A stretch of DNA of 64,000 nucleotides from Streptomyces rishiriensis (lineage in GTDB: Bacteria > Actinomycetota > Actinomycetes > Streptomycetales > Streptomycetaceae). The stretch is taken from contig NZ_JAUSWV010000002.1 in the NCBI RefSeq assembly GCF_030815485.1, positions 2,914,001-2,978,000 of the forward strand, read 5' to 3'. The notes beneath the pieces were generated by a model. It saw nothing but the letters and a program-made list of their open reading frames with translations, searched no databases and was not told the origin of the DNA. This document shows positions 44,247-53,648 of this stretch, in pieces (the first letter of the stretch is position 1; each line of letters starts with the position of its first letter). The position numbers were made by a program, and so were the translations under genes.

Positions 44247-44810
44247 TCAGGGCGTGCGCGGAACCGCCGAGACAGGTGGCCGGGAGTGGTCGTCGGACGC
44301 CGAGGGAGGCGGCACGCTCCCCTGTTCGAGACCGGTCGTGGCGGGCGAGGGCAGCTGATCCCGGCTGCTCGACGAGGCACCCCGGTAGACCGCGGCGAAG
44401 GCCAGCGCGATCATGCCGACGCCCATGACGACGGCGAGCAGCCAGGCGACGGGGCGATGCCAGCGGACCTGCCTGCCGTACGCCCCGGGGACGCCGTAGC
44501 GGCGCTTCCACGCCTCGGGGAGGTCGACGTCGTCCAGATCGTCGAGATCGGGATCATGGCCGAAATCGCCGGGTCCGTCGGAGCCGTAGGCGTCGTCGTA
44601 GCGATCCCCTCGGGCACGGGCCCGGCGGGCCTCGGCCTCGGACGCCTCGGCTCTCGCCTCGGCAGCGGCCAGGAGGCGTTCGACGGCGGTCGGCTCGTGC
44701 ACCACGGCCGCCTTGACGAACTCCTCGTCGAAGACCACGGAGGCGAACTCTTCGTCCGACACCCCGCGGTCGTGGTCGTCGTCGGGCTCCCAGCCGTCAG
44801 GGAACGGCAT
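44247..44810 (-). CDS. Membrane protein with SVVFDExFV motif and acidic coil
   Basis: 187 residues from ATG 44810 (MPFPDGWEPDDDHDRGVSDE), with GGGGGG just upstream; a GTG 7 codons earlier is an alternative. EFASVVFDEEFVKAAVVHEP then TAVERLLAAAEARAEA matches the N-terminal motif of the adjacent gene. An acidic stretch (FGHDPDLDDLDDVDLPEAW) precedes one membrane helix (PVAWLLAVVMGVGMIALAF); the short Ser/Pro-rich C-terminus is outside. Function unknown. The shared motif suggests both proteins present the same docking element in the cytosol. Confidence 0.75.
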   Translation of the reverse strand: MPFPDGWEPDDDHDRGVSDEEFASVVFDEEFVKAAVVHEPTAVERLLAAAEARAEASEAEARRARARGDRYDDAYGSDGPGDFGHDPDLDDLDDVDLPEAWKRRYGVPGAYGRQVRWHRPVAWLLAVVMGVGMIALAFAAVYRGASSSSRDQLPSPATTGLEQGSVPPPSASDDHSRPPVSAVPRTP

Positions 44811-44925
44811 ACCCCCCACGTCCTCCGGCACGAGTCCAGACTAGACCTGGGGGGTCATTTTGGGCAGTCGGTAGGCAGATTCATCCGCCGGATGAGACCC
44901 CTCTCACGGCGCCCCGGCGGAGGTT

Positions 44926-46212
44926 TCAGCGCCGTACGTGTCCGTCGCCCGTGACGATGTACTTGGTGCTGGTCAGCTCCGGGAGGCCCATCGGGCCCCG
45001 GGCGTGCAGCTTCTGGGTCGAGATGCCGATCTCCGCGCCGAAACCGAACTGGCCGCCGTCGGTGAAGCGGGTGGAGGCGTTCACGGCCACCGTGGTGGAG
45101 TCGACCAATTGGGTGAACCGGCGGGCGGCCTGCTGCGAGGTGGTGACGATGGCCTCGGTGTGGCCGGAGGTCCACAGCCGGATGTGCTCGACGGCCCGGT
45201 CCAGCGAGTCGACGACGGCGGCGGCGATGTCGTAGGAGAGGTACTCCGTCTCCCAGTCCTCGGGCGTGGCCTCGACCACGGTCGCCTTGGAGTCCGCGGC
45301 GTAGGCCAGCACGCGCTCGTCGGCGTGCACGGTCACGCCCGCTTCCGCGAGGGCGTCGAGGGCGCGCGGCAGGAAGACGGGGGCGATGTCCTGGTGGACC
45401 AGGAGGGTCTCGGCAGCGTTGCAGACGCTGACCCGGTGCGCCTTGGAGTTGATGAGGATGTCGATCGCCATGTCCAGGTCGGCGTGGGCGTCGACATAGA
45501 CGTGGCAGTTGCCGGTGCCGGTCTCGATGACCGGGACGGTGGACTCCGTGACCACCGTCCGGATGAGCGAGGCGCCGCCGCGCGGAATGAGGACGTCGAC
45601 CAGCCCACGGGCCCGCATCAGCTCGCGCACGCTGTCGCGGCCCTCGCCGGGCACCAGCTGCACGGCGTCGGCGGGCAGTCCGGCCCCGCCGACGGCGTCA
45701 CGGATCACCCGGACGAGGGCGGTGTTCGACTCGTAGGCGGAGGACGAGCCGCGCAGCAGGACCGCGTTCCCGGCCTTCAGGCAGAGTGCGGCGGCGTCCA
45801 CGGTGACGTTCGGGCGGGCCTCGTAGATGATCCCGACGACGCCGAGCGGGACGCGGACCTGGCGCAGGTCGATGCCGTTGGGAAGGGTGGAACCGCGGAC
45901 CACCTCACCGACCGGGTCGGGCAGTGCGACGACCTCCCGGACGTCCGAGGCGATGGCCCGCACCCGCTCCGGGGTGAGGGTCAGCCGGTCCACGATCGCC
46001 TCGCTGGTGCCCGCCTCCCGGGCCTTGGCGATGTCCTTCGCGTTGGCCTCGACGATTTCGCTCGTACGGACCTCCAGCGCGTCCGCGATGGCGAGCAGCG
46101 CGTCGTCCTTGGCGGCCCGGGGCAGCGGCGCGAGGTCGGCGGCGGCCGCCTTGGCGCGATAGGCGGCGCGGGTGACCGGGGACATGGAGTCGTACGGCGA
46201 GAGCGTGGTCAT
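44926..46212 (-). CDS. proA: Gamma-glutamyl phosphate reductase
   Basis: 428 residues from ATG 46212 ([20 protein letters not shown]). Second step of proline synthesis: NADPH-dependent reduction of gamma-glutamyl phosphate. Seen: [20 protein letters not shown] (cofactor pocket), [36 protein letters not shown], the catalytic Cys in [15 protein letters not shown], and [20 protein letters not shown] at the end. A second ATG at codon 9 is possible. No clear Shine-Dalgarno. proB is 1 kb upstream with one gene and a repeat region between. Confidence 0.96.
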   Translation of the reverse strand: MTTLSPYDSMSPVTRAAYRAKAAAADLAPLPRAAKDDALLAIADALEVRTSEIVEANAKDIAKAREAGTSEAIVDRLTLTPERVRAIASDVREVVALPDPVGEVVRGSTLPNGIDLRQVRVPLGVVGIIYEARPNVTVDAAALCLKAGNAVLLRGSSSAYESNTALVRVIRDAVGGAGLPADAVQLVPGEGRDSVRELMRARGLVDVLIPRGGASLIRTVVTESTVPVIETGTGNCHVYVDAHADLDMAIDILINSKAHRVSVCNAAETLLVHQDIAPVFLPRALDALAEAGVTVHADERVLAYAADSKATVVEATPEDWETEYLSYDIAAAVVDSLDRAVEHIRLWTSGHTEAIVTTSQQAARRFTQLVDSTTVAVNASTRFTDGGQFGFGAEIGISTQKLHARGPMGLPELTSTKYIVTGDGHVRR

Positions 46213-46267
46213 AAGGGAAGGGTAGTGCGCCGCGCGGGCCGGTCCACCGTTCGTTCCACACCCCGAG

Positions 46268-46560
46268 ATGTGTGACGAGACGTGCCACGAGCCGAGCCGC
46301 GAGCCGAGCCCCGGGACACCTGGCGAACCGCCCGCCGCAGCAGTGGCCGAGCCCCCGCCGCGCCGCCCGCCGCAGCATTGGCCGGACACCCGCCGCACCG
46401 CGCCGCACCGCCCGCCGGACACCCGCCGCATCGCCCGCCGCACCGCCCGCCGGACACCCGCCGCATCGCCCGCCGGCAGCCCGCCGCAGCGCCTGTCGAA
46501 CCCCCGCCGGACCGCACCGCGCCGCACCGCCCGCCGGCCACCCACCGCGCCGCCTGCCGG
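46268..46560 (+). repeat. GC-rich imperfect repeats between proA and the next gene
   Basis: Phrases CCGGACACCCGCCGCA, CGCCCGCCG and GCACCGC recur many times in imperfect units of about 30-34 nt (clearest 46381-46490). Frames here are Pro/Arg/Ala-only in all directions and are not coding. The rest of 46213-46267 shows nothing specific. Confidence 0.8.
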
Positions 46561-46594
46561 GCGACCGGGATGTCGTCGGTCGTCGGTGGAGGGG

Positions 46595-47152
46595 TCAGTA
46601 CGGGTGGACGCCGACCGGGGTCGCCGGGGCCGGTCCGTAGCCCTCGGCGATGCGCTGGTGGTAGGTCTGGCGGTCGATGACCTCCAGACCGACGATCTCC
46701 CAGGGCGGCAGCCCGGCAGTCTGGCGGTGCTCTCCCCACAGGCGCAGGGCGACGGCGGCCGCGTCATGCAGGTCGCGGGCCTCTTCCCAGTACCGGATCT
46801 CGGCGTGGTCGCCCGCGTATCGGCTGGTCAGCAGGAAGGGATGGTCGTGGGCGAGCTGCTCGAGGGCCCGCCGGACCTCCTTCAGCGGGGCCTCCTCGCC
46901 GGAAACGCTGAGCGTGACGTGCCACAGTCGGGGGACGTCCAGGGGCTGCCCGCCCTTCGACTCGGCGCCCTCCTGGGCCAGGTACCGCTCACCGGCCGCC
47001 ACGCTGGTCAGGGCGCGCTCCTCGCCCGGCGCGCGCGAGTGTGCCGGAGCCACGGCGCGCGACGGTGCCGGACCGGCCGTGCGCGGGACCGCCGAACCGG
47101 TTTCGCCGGTACTCCCACGGGCCGCTGCCACCCCAGGGCGCACTCGTCTCAC
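46595..47152 (-). CDS. Hypothetical protein between proB and proA
   Basis: 185 residues from GTG 47152, decided by a perfect AAAGGAGG Shine-Dalgarno 5 nt upstream (minus strand 47165-47158). The N-terminal third ([20 protein letters not shown] onward) is Arg/Ala/Gly-rich and disordered. The conserved-looking part starts near 73 ([20 protein letters not shown]) and includes [40 protein letters not shown] and [20 protein letters not shown]. No family is named. Its place inside the proline genes suggests co-expression but not a proline role. Soluble. Confidence 0.75.
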   Translation of the reverse strand: MRRVRPGVAAARGSTGETGSAVPRTAGPAPSRAVAPAHSRAPGEERALTSVAAGERYLAQEGAESKGGQPLDVPRLWHVTLSVSGEEAPLKEVRRALEQLAHDHPFLLTSRYAGDHAEIRYWEEARDLHDAAAVALRLWGEHRQTAGLPPWEIVGLEVIDRQTYHQRIAEGYGPAPATPVGVHPY

Positions 47153-47289
47153 GACGGCCTCCTTTACGCAGCGCTCGTGCGGATTGTGTCCCGCGTTCTC
47201 TGTCCCTGGAACAAAGTTGAGCAGGCCGCACGGCTCCGCGGGGCGATTTCACGGAACGTCCCCCACCGGTACGGACCGTTCGAGCGGGT

Positions 47290-48417
47290 TTACGGGTGCA
47301 GGATCACCAGGTCGTCCCGGTGGACGACCTCGCGCTCGTACTCCGCGCCCAGCTCACGCGCCAGTTCCCTGGTCGACCGCCCGATCAGCTGGGGGATCTC
47401 CTTGGCGTCGAAGTTGACGAGGCCGCGGGCCACCGGGCGCCCCCGGGTGTCGCGCAGTTCGACCGGGTCGCCCGCGCTGAACTCGCCCTCGACGGCGGCG
47501 ATCCCGGCCGGCAGCAGCGAGGTGCGCCGCTCGACGACCGCGCGCACCGCTCCGTCGTCCAGCGTCAGCGACCCCTGCGGGGTGGAGGCGTGCTGGAGCC
47601 ACAGCAGCCGGTCGGCGGAACGCTTGCCGGTGGAGTGGAAGTAGGTGCCGGTGTCCCCGCCGGTGAAGGCGTCGGCCGCGTGGACGGCGCTGGTGAGGAC
47701 GACGGGGATGCCCGCGGCGGCCGCGATGCGGGCGGCCTCAACCTTGGTGACCATGCCGCCGGTGCCGACGCCCGCCTTGCCGGTGCTGCCGATCTCGACG
47801 TGCGCGAGGTCCTCGGGGCCGCGCACCTCGGCGATCCGTGAGGTGCCCGGCCTTGCGGGGTCGCCGTCGTACACGCCGTCCACGTCGGACAGCAGCACCA
47901 GCAGGTCGGCGTGGACGAGGTGGGCGACCAGGGCGGCGAGGCGGTCGTTGTCACCGAAGCGGATCTCGTCGGTGGCCACGGTGTCGTTCTCGTTGACGAT
48001 CGGGAAGGCGCCCATCGCGAGCAGCTCGTCGAGGGTGCGGGAGGCGTTGCGGTGGTGGGCCCGCCGGCTCATGTCGTCGCTGGTCAGCAGCACCTGGCCG
48101 ACCCGGACGCCGTAGCGGGCGAAGGAGGCGGTGTAGCGGGCCACGAGGAGCCCCTGGCCGACGCTGGCCGCGGCCTGCTGGCGGGCGAGGTCCCGGGGAC
48201 GGCGGCGCAGACCCAGCGGGGCGAGGCCGGCGGCGATAGCGCCCGAGGAGACCAGAACGATCTCCTTCTCGCCCCCGCTGCGGCTCTTGGCGAGGACGTC
48301 GACGAGCGCGTCCACCCGGTCGGCGTCGAGCCCGCCGGAGGCGGTGGTCAGCGACGAGGAGCCGACCTTGACGACGATCCTGCGGGCCTCGCTCACGGCC
48401 TGCCTTGCCCCTGCCAC
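47290..48417 (-). CDS. proB: Glutamate 5-kinase
   Basis: 375 residues from GTG 48417; the GTG at codon 8 (48396) is also possible. Kinase domain 1-255: ARRIVVKVGSSSLTTASGGL, VLVSSGAIAAGLAPLGLRRR, FPIVNENDTVATDEIRFGDN, GKAGVGTGGMVTKVEAARIA. A PUA domain follows at about 285-360 (EFSAGDPVELRDTRGRPVAR, GLVNFDAKEIPQLIGRST). It phosphorylates glutamate, the committed and proline-inhibited step. obg normally lies upstream of proB in actinobacteria (obg-proB); here the surface-glycan cluster separates them by about 8 kb. Confidence 0.96.
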   Translation of the reverse strand: MAGARQAVSEARRIVVKVGSSSLTTASGGLDADRVDALVDVLAKSRSGGEKEIVLVSSGAIAAGLAPLGLRRRPRDLARQQAAASVGQGLLVARYTASFARYGVRVGQVLLTSDDMSRRAHHRNASRTLDELLAMGAFPIVNENDTVATDEIRFGDNDRLAALVAHLVHADLLVLLSDVDGVYDGDPARPGTSRIAEVRGPEDLAHVEIGSTGKAGVGTGGMVTKVEAARIAAAAGIPVVLTSAVHAADAFTGGDTGTYFHSTGKRSADRLLWLQHASTPQGSLTLDDGAVRAVVERRTSLLPAGIAAVEGEFSAGDPVELRDTRGRPVARGLVNFDAKEIPQLIGRSTRELARELGAEYEREVVHRDDLVILHP

Positions 48418-48543
48418 CTTGCTCTTCGCCCCTTGTGTAGGTCGACGGCTGCCCGCCTGGCAATCTACGCGAACAGGGGCGGAGGCCGCGCGCGGGTTCC
48501 ACTGCGCGGACAGTACGCCGCCGTAACCGTTCGCTCACTCTTT

Positions 48544-48567
48544 GCGTACGGCAAAAAGGTTGTACGC
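48544..48567 (+). promoter_or_regulatory. Inverted repeat GCGTAC-N12-GTACGC in an AT-rich spacer
   Basis: GCGTAC (48544-48549) and GTACGC (48562-48567) are perfectly complementary around an A-rich 12-nt centre. It lies in the low-GC gap before the pyruvyl transferase gene and may be an operator for it or for proB. Confidence 0.45.
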
Positions 48568-48590
48568 GTTCCCCATACAGTTTGAAGAGA

Positions 48591-48616
48591 ACACAAATTT
48601 ATTTTGAAGTTTGTGT
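48591..48616 (+). promoter_or_regulatory. Inverted repeat ACACAAA-N12-TTTGTGT just upstream of a -10 box
   Basis: ACACAAA (48591-48597) and TTTGTGT (48610-48616) are perfect complements with a 12-nt AT-rich spacer, ending 4 nt before the -10-like TACAGT (48621). The position overlaps where RNA polymerase -35 contacts would be, as expected of a repressor site. Confidence 0.5.
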
Positions 48617-48620
48617 CACC

Positions 48621-48626
48621 TACAGT
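48621..48626 (+). promoter_or_regulatory. -10-like box TACAGT for a leaderless transcript
   Basis: TACAGT ends 7 nt before the GTG at 48634, with no Shine-Dalgarno between. Leaderless transcription of the pyruvyl transferase gene is likely. Confidence 0.45.
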
Positions 48627-48633
48627 TCGCCCT

Positions 48634-50034
48634 GTGAAGCGCATACTCCTGAGATCGGGGAAGAGCCCCTTCGACGTCGTCCCCGTCGAGGAAGCCCTCC
48701 ACCGCGACGTCATCGCCACCAACTCCGGCAACCTGATCTTCAGCGATGCCGCCCACAAGATCCTCACCACGCCGGACTCCGAGGTCTTCTCGAACGGCAT
48801 GCGTACGGATGTGAACGCGGCGGCCCGTATCAACGAGGAGTACGACGCCTTCGTCGTGCCCCTCGCCAACGCCTTCCGGCCGACCTTCGAGCAGCCGCTC
48901 CAACGGCTGACCCGGCTCATCGGGAAGCTGAAGATCCCGGTCGTGGTGATGGGAGTGGGCGCGCAGACCGGTGTGACCTACGACCCGGCGCGGCTGAAGC
49001 CCATGGAGTCCAGCGTGCGCGCCTTCTGCGCGGCGGTGCTGGAGCACAGCGCCTCCATAGGCGTGCGGGGCGAGTTCACCGAGCAGTACCTCAACGACAT
49101 GGGCTTCCGAGACGTCGAGGTCATCGGCTGCCCGTCGATGTTCATGCACGGCGACCGGCTGCCCGTCGAGAAGAGGACGGCGGCGCTGACCGCCGAGTCG
49201 CGGATCGCCGTCAACGGCTCGCACACGGCGGTGCGCGGCGGTGGACTGCACAAGGTCATCACCCGCACCCACGAGCGCTACCAGAACCTGCGCTACATAG
49301 GCCAGAACCTCACCGACGCCAAGCAGCTGCACTGGCGGGACGTGAACTCCCCGGCCGGCCGGATCACCGAGATGCCGACCCACCCCGACCACCCGATGTA
49401 CCGCGAGGACAAGGCCCGGGTCTACATCGACCCGATCACCTGGATCGACGACCTGCGGGACTTCGACTACTCGTTCGGCTCGCGCATCCACGGCAACATC
49501 GCGGCGCTGCTGGCGGGCACGCCCGCGACCGTGCTGGCCTTCGACTCGCGCACGCTGGAGCTGTGCCGCTACTTCGAGATACCGCACCGGCTGCTCAGCG
49601 AGGTGCCCGCGGACCTCGACCCGGCCGAGCTGTACGAGGAGGCCGACTTCACCGCGCTCAGCGGCAACCACAAGGAGCGCTTCGACCGGTTCACCGCGTT
49701 CCTGGACAAGAACGGGCTGCCGAACACCTTCACCCACGGCGACGGCGGCGTCGCCTTCGAGAAGAAGCTGCGCTCGCTGTCCTTCCCGTCCGGCGTGCGC
49801 CCCTGGAACGACGCCGATCTCACCTCGCTGGCCGACCGCTTCGGCTGGCTCCAGCAGCGCATCACCGAACTGGACTCCGAGAACGCCCAGTTGAAGCGGG
49901 ACCTGGCGAAGAGCCGGCCCGGCGCCAAGGCCGCCGCCAAGGCCGCCGCGGTCATCCCCGCCCCGTCGATCTACCGTCGGGCGAGGCGCGTGGTGGGCGG
50001 CCCGCTGCGCCGCGCGCTGAAGCCGGGCAAGTAG
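48634..50034 (+). CDS. Polysaccharide pyruvyl transferase family protein
   Basis: 466 residues from GTG 48634 (VKRILLRSGKSPFDVVPVEE); the frame opens 10 codons earlier with TTG but lacks a signal there. Family traits: NSGNLIFSDAAHKIL near the start, IPVVVMGVGAQTGVTYDPAR, IGVRGEFTEQYLNDMGFRDV, VEVIGCPSMFMHGDRLPVEK and the later FGSRIHGNIAALLAGTPATV. These enzymes move pyruvate from PEP to a sugar of a surface polymer to give an acidic ketal. A C-terminal coiled coil (QQRITELDSENAQLKRDLAK) and a basic tail follow. First gene of the glycan region, convergent with the GT2 gene. Confidence 0.85.
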   Translation: MKRILLRSGKSPFDVVPVEEALHRDVIATNSGNLIFSDAAHKILTTPDSEVFSNGMRTDVNAAARINEEYDAFVVPLANAFRPTFEQPLQRLTRLIGKLKIPVVVMGVGAQTGVTYDPARLKPMESSVRAFCAAVLEHSASIGVRGEFTEQYLNDMGFRDVEVIGCPSMFMHGDRLPVEKRTAALTAESRIAVNGSHTAVRGGGLHKVITRTHERYQNLRYIGQNLTDAKQLHWRDVNSPAGRITEMPTHPDHPMYREDKARVYIDPITWIDDLRDFDYSFGSRIHGNIAALLAGTPATVLAFDSRTLELCRYFEIPHRLLSEVPADLDPAELYEEADFTALSGNHKERFDRFTAFLDKNGLPNTFTHGDGGVAFEKKLRSLSFPSGVRPWNDADLTSLADRFGWLQQRITELDSENAQLKRDLAKSRPGAKAAAKAAAVIPAPSIYRRARRVVGGPLRRALKPGK

Positions 50035-50073
50035 ACCCCGCCGAGCACGACCGGGGCGGCACCGCACGCCGGC

Positions 50074-51297
50074 TCACACGGCCGCAGTGCCGCCCGGTCG
50101 CATCGTGCGCCGCAGTCGGCGGAGTCTGCGGCGGACCTTGCGGGCGAAGCCTCGGAGGAAGGTCTCGGTCGGGTCGTTGCGCCAGCCGGGGAAGTTCTTC
50201 GCCTCGCGGGGCTCGGCCAGGTAGATCCGGTCCGGCAGGCCGGCCGTGCGGGAGCCGTAGTGCGGATAGGCCAGGTAGAGCTGGGTGTTGCGCTTCTTCA
50301 GGACCGGAGCGGGCTCCTTCTTGGCCGCCATGAACTCGAGCACGTCCACGAGGAGTTCGGGTCGCCGACGGGCCACCAGCTCCAGCCGCAGCCGCTCGTG
50401 CACCAGGAGCCGCTGGGCGACGCCCTCGTTCCAGTAGGCGTCCATCAGCGGCTTGGCCAGCTCCAGCTTGGTGCGCCGGATCTCCTCGTCGTTCCTGAGG
50501 AAGACCGGCCCGAACTGCGGCAGCACGGTGACGAGGAAGGGGCGGACCATGAGCACGTCCCGCTTGGCGCCGGGCGGGACGAGCCGCTCCAGCAGACCCA
50601 TCAGAGCGCGCGCGGAGTCGAAGCGCAGGGTGTAACTCCCGCTCTTCGTCACATGCTTGCCGTCGGTGCGGCCCACCAGGTAGTAGCAGGTGTAGTCGGC
50701 GACCACGGAGACGCCGTCGGCCCGCAGATAGGCCTCCATGGTGAACAGGGCGTCCTCGCCGGTCCACAGCGACTCGTCGAAGCGCATCCCGTGGCGCTCC
50801 AGGAACTCCCGGCGGAACAGCTTCTGCGCGCTGAGGGTGAACTTGATGTTGGAGGAGTACACGTCCGTACGGTCGAGGGTCTTGCCCCACATCGACCTGG
50901 GCGGCTTGCGGTTGATGCCCTCGACCCGGCCGAGGACCACGTCCGTGCCGTTGCGGTCGGCCATGGCCACCATGCGCTCCAGGGCCTCGGCGCCGAGCCG
51001 GTCGTCGGCGTCGAGGAAGAAGACGTAGCGACCGGCGGCCTTGGAGAGGCCGACGTTGCGCGGGCCGCTGGGGCCGCCGGAGTTCTCCTGGCGGACCACG
51101 GTGACGGCCATGGGGGCGCGAGCGGCGAACTCCTCCAGGTACTCCCCCGTCCCGTCCCGGGAACCGTCGTCCACGGCGATGACCTCCCAGCGCGCCGCGT
51201 CCAGGGTCTGCGCCTCGACCGATGCCAGGCACTCGACCAGGTACGGCATCGCTTCGTACGCCCCGATGACCACCGTGACGTCAGGCTGCGCGGTCAC
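50074..51297 (-). CDS. Glycosyltransferase family 2
   Basis: 407 residues. GT-A fold: PDVTVVIGAYEAMPYLVECL, VIAVDDGSRDGTGEYLEEFA, GPSGPRNVGLSKAAGRYVFF and the metal-binding LDADDRLGAEALERMVAMAD. The catalytic-side segment WTGEDALFTMEAYLRADGVS contains the ED pair typical of inverting GT2 enzymes. The C-terminal 130 residues are helical and end in a very basic tail (RGFARKVRRRLRRLRRTMRP) that could hold it to the membrane or to an anionic polymer. It would add a sugar to a teichoic-acid-like chain given its neighbours. Stop lies 39 nt from the convergent pyruvyl transferase end. Confidence 0.88.
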   Translation of the reverse strand: MTAQPDVTVVIGAYEAMPYLVECLASVEAQTLDAARWEVIAVDDGSRDGTGEYLEEFAARAPMAVTVVRQENSGGPSGPRNVGLSKAAGRYVFFLDADDRLGAEALERMVAMADRNGTDVVLGRVEGINRKPPRSMWGKTLDRTDVYSSNIKFTLSAQKLFRREFLERHGMRFDESLWTGEDALFTMEAYLRADGVSVVADYTCYYLVGRTDGKHVTKSGSYTLRFDSARALMGLLERLVPPGAKRDVLMVRPFLVTVLPQFGPVFLRNDEEIRRTKLELAKPLMDAYWNEGVAQRLLVHERLRLELVARRRPELLVDVLEFMAAKKEPAPVLKKRNTQLYLAYPHYGSRTAGLPDRIYLAEPREAKNFPGWRNDPTETFLRGFARKVRRRLRRLRRTMRPGGTAAV

Positions 51298-51420
51298 TTG
51301 TCCCTCTCATCACACACCGGTTCCACCACAAGAACACTTTGGATACCCGGTAGACGAAGGATGAACGGGGTGGGTTGCCTGGGTTTCGGTACGTGTCCCA
51401 CATCACAGAGAGTACGACAG

Positions 51421-51456
51421 GCCGGGCCCCCGGAGAGACCTCTCCGGGGGCCCGGC
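51421..51456 (-). terminator. Strong hairpin terminator after the TagF-like gene
   Basis: A near-perfect 36-nt palindrome with 17-nt arms, GCCGGGCCCCCGGAGAG and CTCTCCGGGGGCCCGGC, 16 nt past the stop at 51473. It separates the TagF-like gene from the GT2 gene downstream. Confidence 0.85.
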
Positions 51457-51472
51457 GCGGAAAATACGGACG

Positions 51473-53563
51473 TCAGGCTGCCGTAACACCCTTGGGCAGT
51501 TCCGTCGCGTCGTCCGGCGCGGCACCGACCGCGTCGTCCATCGTGGCCGCGCGGGATTCCTGACCGGCGTTGCGTGCCTCGGCCTTCAGCGCGAGGTTGG
51601 TGACCGCGGTGTCGAACTGTTCGAGGGAGGTGGGCCGGTCGGGTCCGAGCAGGTACTCCTTGAGTTCCTTGCGGTCCTTGGCCAGCGGATCGGCGTCCGG
51701 GTCGTGGACCGCGTCCAGCAGCTGGTCCAGCTCGGCGGCGCTGTTGCTGAGGATCACCGCCGCGCGCACGGCGGTGTTCTGCCGCCTGAACTCCTCGGCG
51801 CCCAGGTCCGCGGAGTCCGCGACCGCATACGGTTTGCCGCTCGCGATGAAGTCGGAGACCACGCTGGAGATGTCCGAGACCATCGCCTCGGAGGCGTTGA
51901 AGCAGTCGTACAGGCGGGGTCCCGCGCCGGTGATCACCCGGTGCTCGAAGGAGGGGAAGGAGCGCCAGTAGGCGTCGTTCCACTCGGCGCGCAGCCGGGC
52001 GGCCTCCTCGTGCTTGCGGATGTCGACGATGCCGTCCCGGCTCGTCACGGCCTCGTCGGCGCGCTCGTCGAAGGCGAGGGCGAGGCCGTCCAGCCGGGCC
52101 TTGAGGCGCGTCAGTTCCGCCTTGGCCTCGGCCTCGGACGCCGGGTCCGCGGTGAAGCGGGGGTCGCCCGCGCGCTGGGCGGCGGCCTTCTTGATCAGCG
52201 CGGTGATCCGCCGGTGCGCGGCGCCCGCCTTGGCGCTGCGGGTCCCGGTGAAGGGGTGCGGCTTGTACAGGACGCGGACCGGAGGATCGGCCGCGACCAG
52301 CTTCTTCACGATGTTCTCGCCGGCCAGCAGGAGCGAGGTGTTGCCCGGGTTGTCGTCCCAGCCCTCCCAGGTGGGGGCGTACAGGACCGTCGCCATACGG
52401 CCCTCGGGGGCGCCCTCCGCGGTCCTGATCGGCGCCAGCTGCGGACGGCCGACCTCCACGATGTCCTCGTCGCGGATGCCGACGTCGGCGATGGCGTAGC
52501 GGTCGCGGCCCGCGCGGCCCGCGGTCCACACCTCGTCGTAGACCTTGCTGAACGGGTTGACGCTGGCGAGCTTGTCGCTGTCGCCGTGGCCGATGAAGAC
52601 GTGCTTCATGGTCGGCACGCGCAGCAGGTGGATGTTCTTGCCGACGTTCGCGCAGTACAACGCGACCCGCACCATGGACAGATCCATGTTCATCAGGTGC
52701 ACCCCCCCGGGCACGCAGACGACAGGGACCGACGTGGGCGCCATCTTCTCCAGGACGGTGCGCTCACGCAGGATGACCAGGGGCCGGGACTCCATCTGCT
52801 CCATGGTCTCCAGCCACATGTTGACCTGGTAGGCGGAGTCGTCGGAGCCGGAGAAGTAGAGCACCGTCTGCGGCCGGTACTCGCGCAGCCAGGCGCTGAC
52901 CGTGCCCAGCACCTTGTCGGCCTTCGGCGGCAGCCGCTTCGCCCGCAGGTAAGGCACCAGCGCCAGCACGTACAGCGCGCCGAGGACCAGGGTGACGCCG
53001 ATGCCGGCGAAGCCCGCGGGCTCGGAGTCGGCGAGCGCGCCGACGAGGAGGCCCACGACGGCCGCGAGGTCGAGGTGGAGCATCTTCACCGTGGCGCGGC
53101 TCAGCAGCAGGCGCGGCGGGGCGTCCGGTATGCGCAGCCTGGAGGCAAGGTCGACGTTCCTGGTCACCACCGGCATCTGGCGGCGCTTGCCGATCAGCGT
53201 GACCAGCGCGCCGTGCGGGGCCTGGAGCCCGAAGAACACCGTGAAGCACGCGATCGCCGCGTAGAAGACCGGCTCCTGCGAGAGGTCGAGTCTCGCCAGC
53301 AGCAGGATCAGCAGCAGCTCGCGGACCAGGAACCGGGTGGACAGACCTGCCCGCACCTTGCCCAGGAGGCCGATGAGGCGACTGCCCTTGCGGTGGAGAT
53401 AGAGGTCCGCCAGGTACGTCACGGCGGCCGCGACGGCGAAGGCGGGGGCGCTCGGGACGAGAGCGGCCGCCATGAGGCCGGGGTAGCCCAGCATCATGAG
53501 GGCCGCCGCGGCCAGTTCGGCCGCGCTGCCCACCCGGGCTACGCGAATAGCGGTGGATATCAC
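51473..53563 (-). CDS. TagF/TarL-like polyol-phosphate polymerase with N-terminal membrane region
   Basis: 696 residues from GTG 53563. An N-terminal membrane part (about 1-210) has several helices (AAELAAAALMMLGYPGLMAA, FLVRELLLILLLARLD, FAGIGVTLVLGALYVLALVP). Residues about 240-660 match the CDP-glycerol glycerophosphotransferase family: MKHVFIGHGDSDKLASVNPF, VLYAPTWEGWDDNPGNTSLL, VLYKPHPFTGTRSAKAGAAH, and CFNASEAMVSDISSVVSDFI. The His in IGHGDSD and in KPHPF are the usual catalytic pair. It polymerises glycerol- or ribitol-phosphate onto a lipid-linked primer. The upstream CDP-ribitol-type gene makes ribitol the likelier substrate. Confidence 0.88.
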   Translation of the reverse strand: MISTAIRVARVGSAAELAAAALMMLGYPGLMAAALVPSAPAFAVAAAVTYLADLYLHRKGSRLIGLLGKVRAGLSTRFLVRELLLILLLARLDLSQEPVFYAAIACFTVFFGLQAPHGALVTLIGKRRQMPVVTRNVDLASRLRIPDAPPRLLLSRATVKMLHLDLAAVVGLLVGALADSEPAGFAGIGVTLVLGALYVLALVPYLRAKRLPPKADKVLGTVSAWLREYRPQTVLYFSGSDDSAYQVNMWLETMEQMESRPLVILRERTVLEKMAPTSVPVVCVPGGVHLMNMDLSMVRVALYCANVGKNIHLLRVPTMKHVFIGHGDSDKLASVNPFSKVYDEVWTAGRAGRDRYAIADVGIRDEDIVEVGRPQLAPIRTAEGAPEGRMATVLYAPTWEGWDDNPGNTSLLLAGENIVKKLVAADPPVRVLYKPHPFTGTRSAKAGAAHRRITALIKKAAAQRAGDPRFTADPASEAEAKAELTRLKARLDGLALAFDERADEAVTSRDGIVDIRKHEEAARLRAEWNDAYWRSFPSFEHRVITGAGPRLYDCFNASEAMVSDISSVVSDFIASGKPYAVADSADLGAEEFRRQNTAVRAAVILSNSAAELDQLLDAVHDPDADPLAKDRKELKEYLLGPDRPTSLEQFDTAVTNLALKAEARNAGQESRAATMDDAVGAAPDDATELPKGVTAA

Positions 53564-53648
53564 GGAGAAACCTGCTCTGGGAGGGGGCCGATCATAAGTA
53601 CTAAAAGTCCGGAAAATCCTTATGTGAAGATTTCGGGAGTTTTACGGA

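Noticed and set aside
46268..46560. CRISPR-like array between proA and the next gene
   Set aside because: Units vary in length and sequence, there are no unique spacers and no cas genes; it is GC-rich imperfect repetition.
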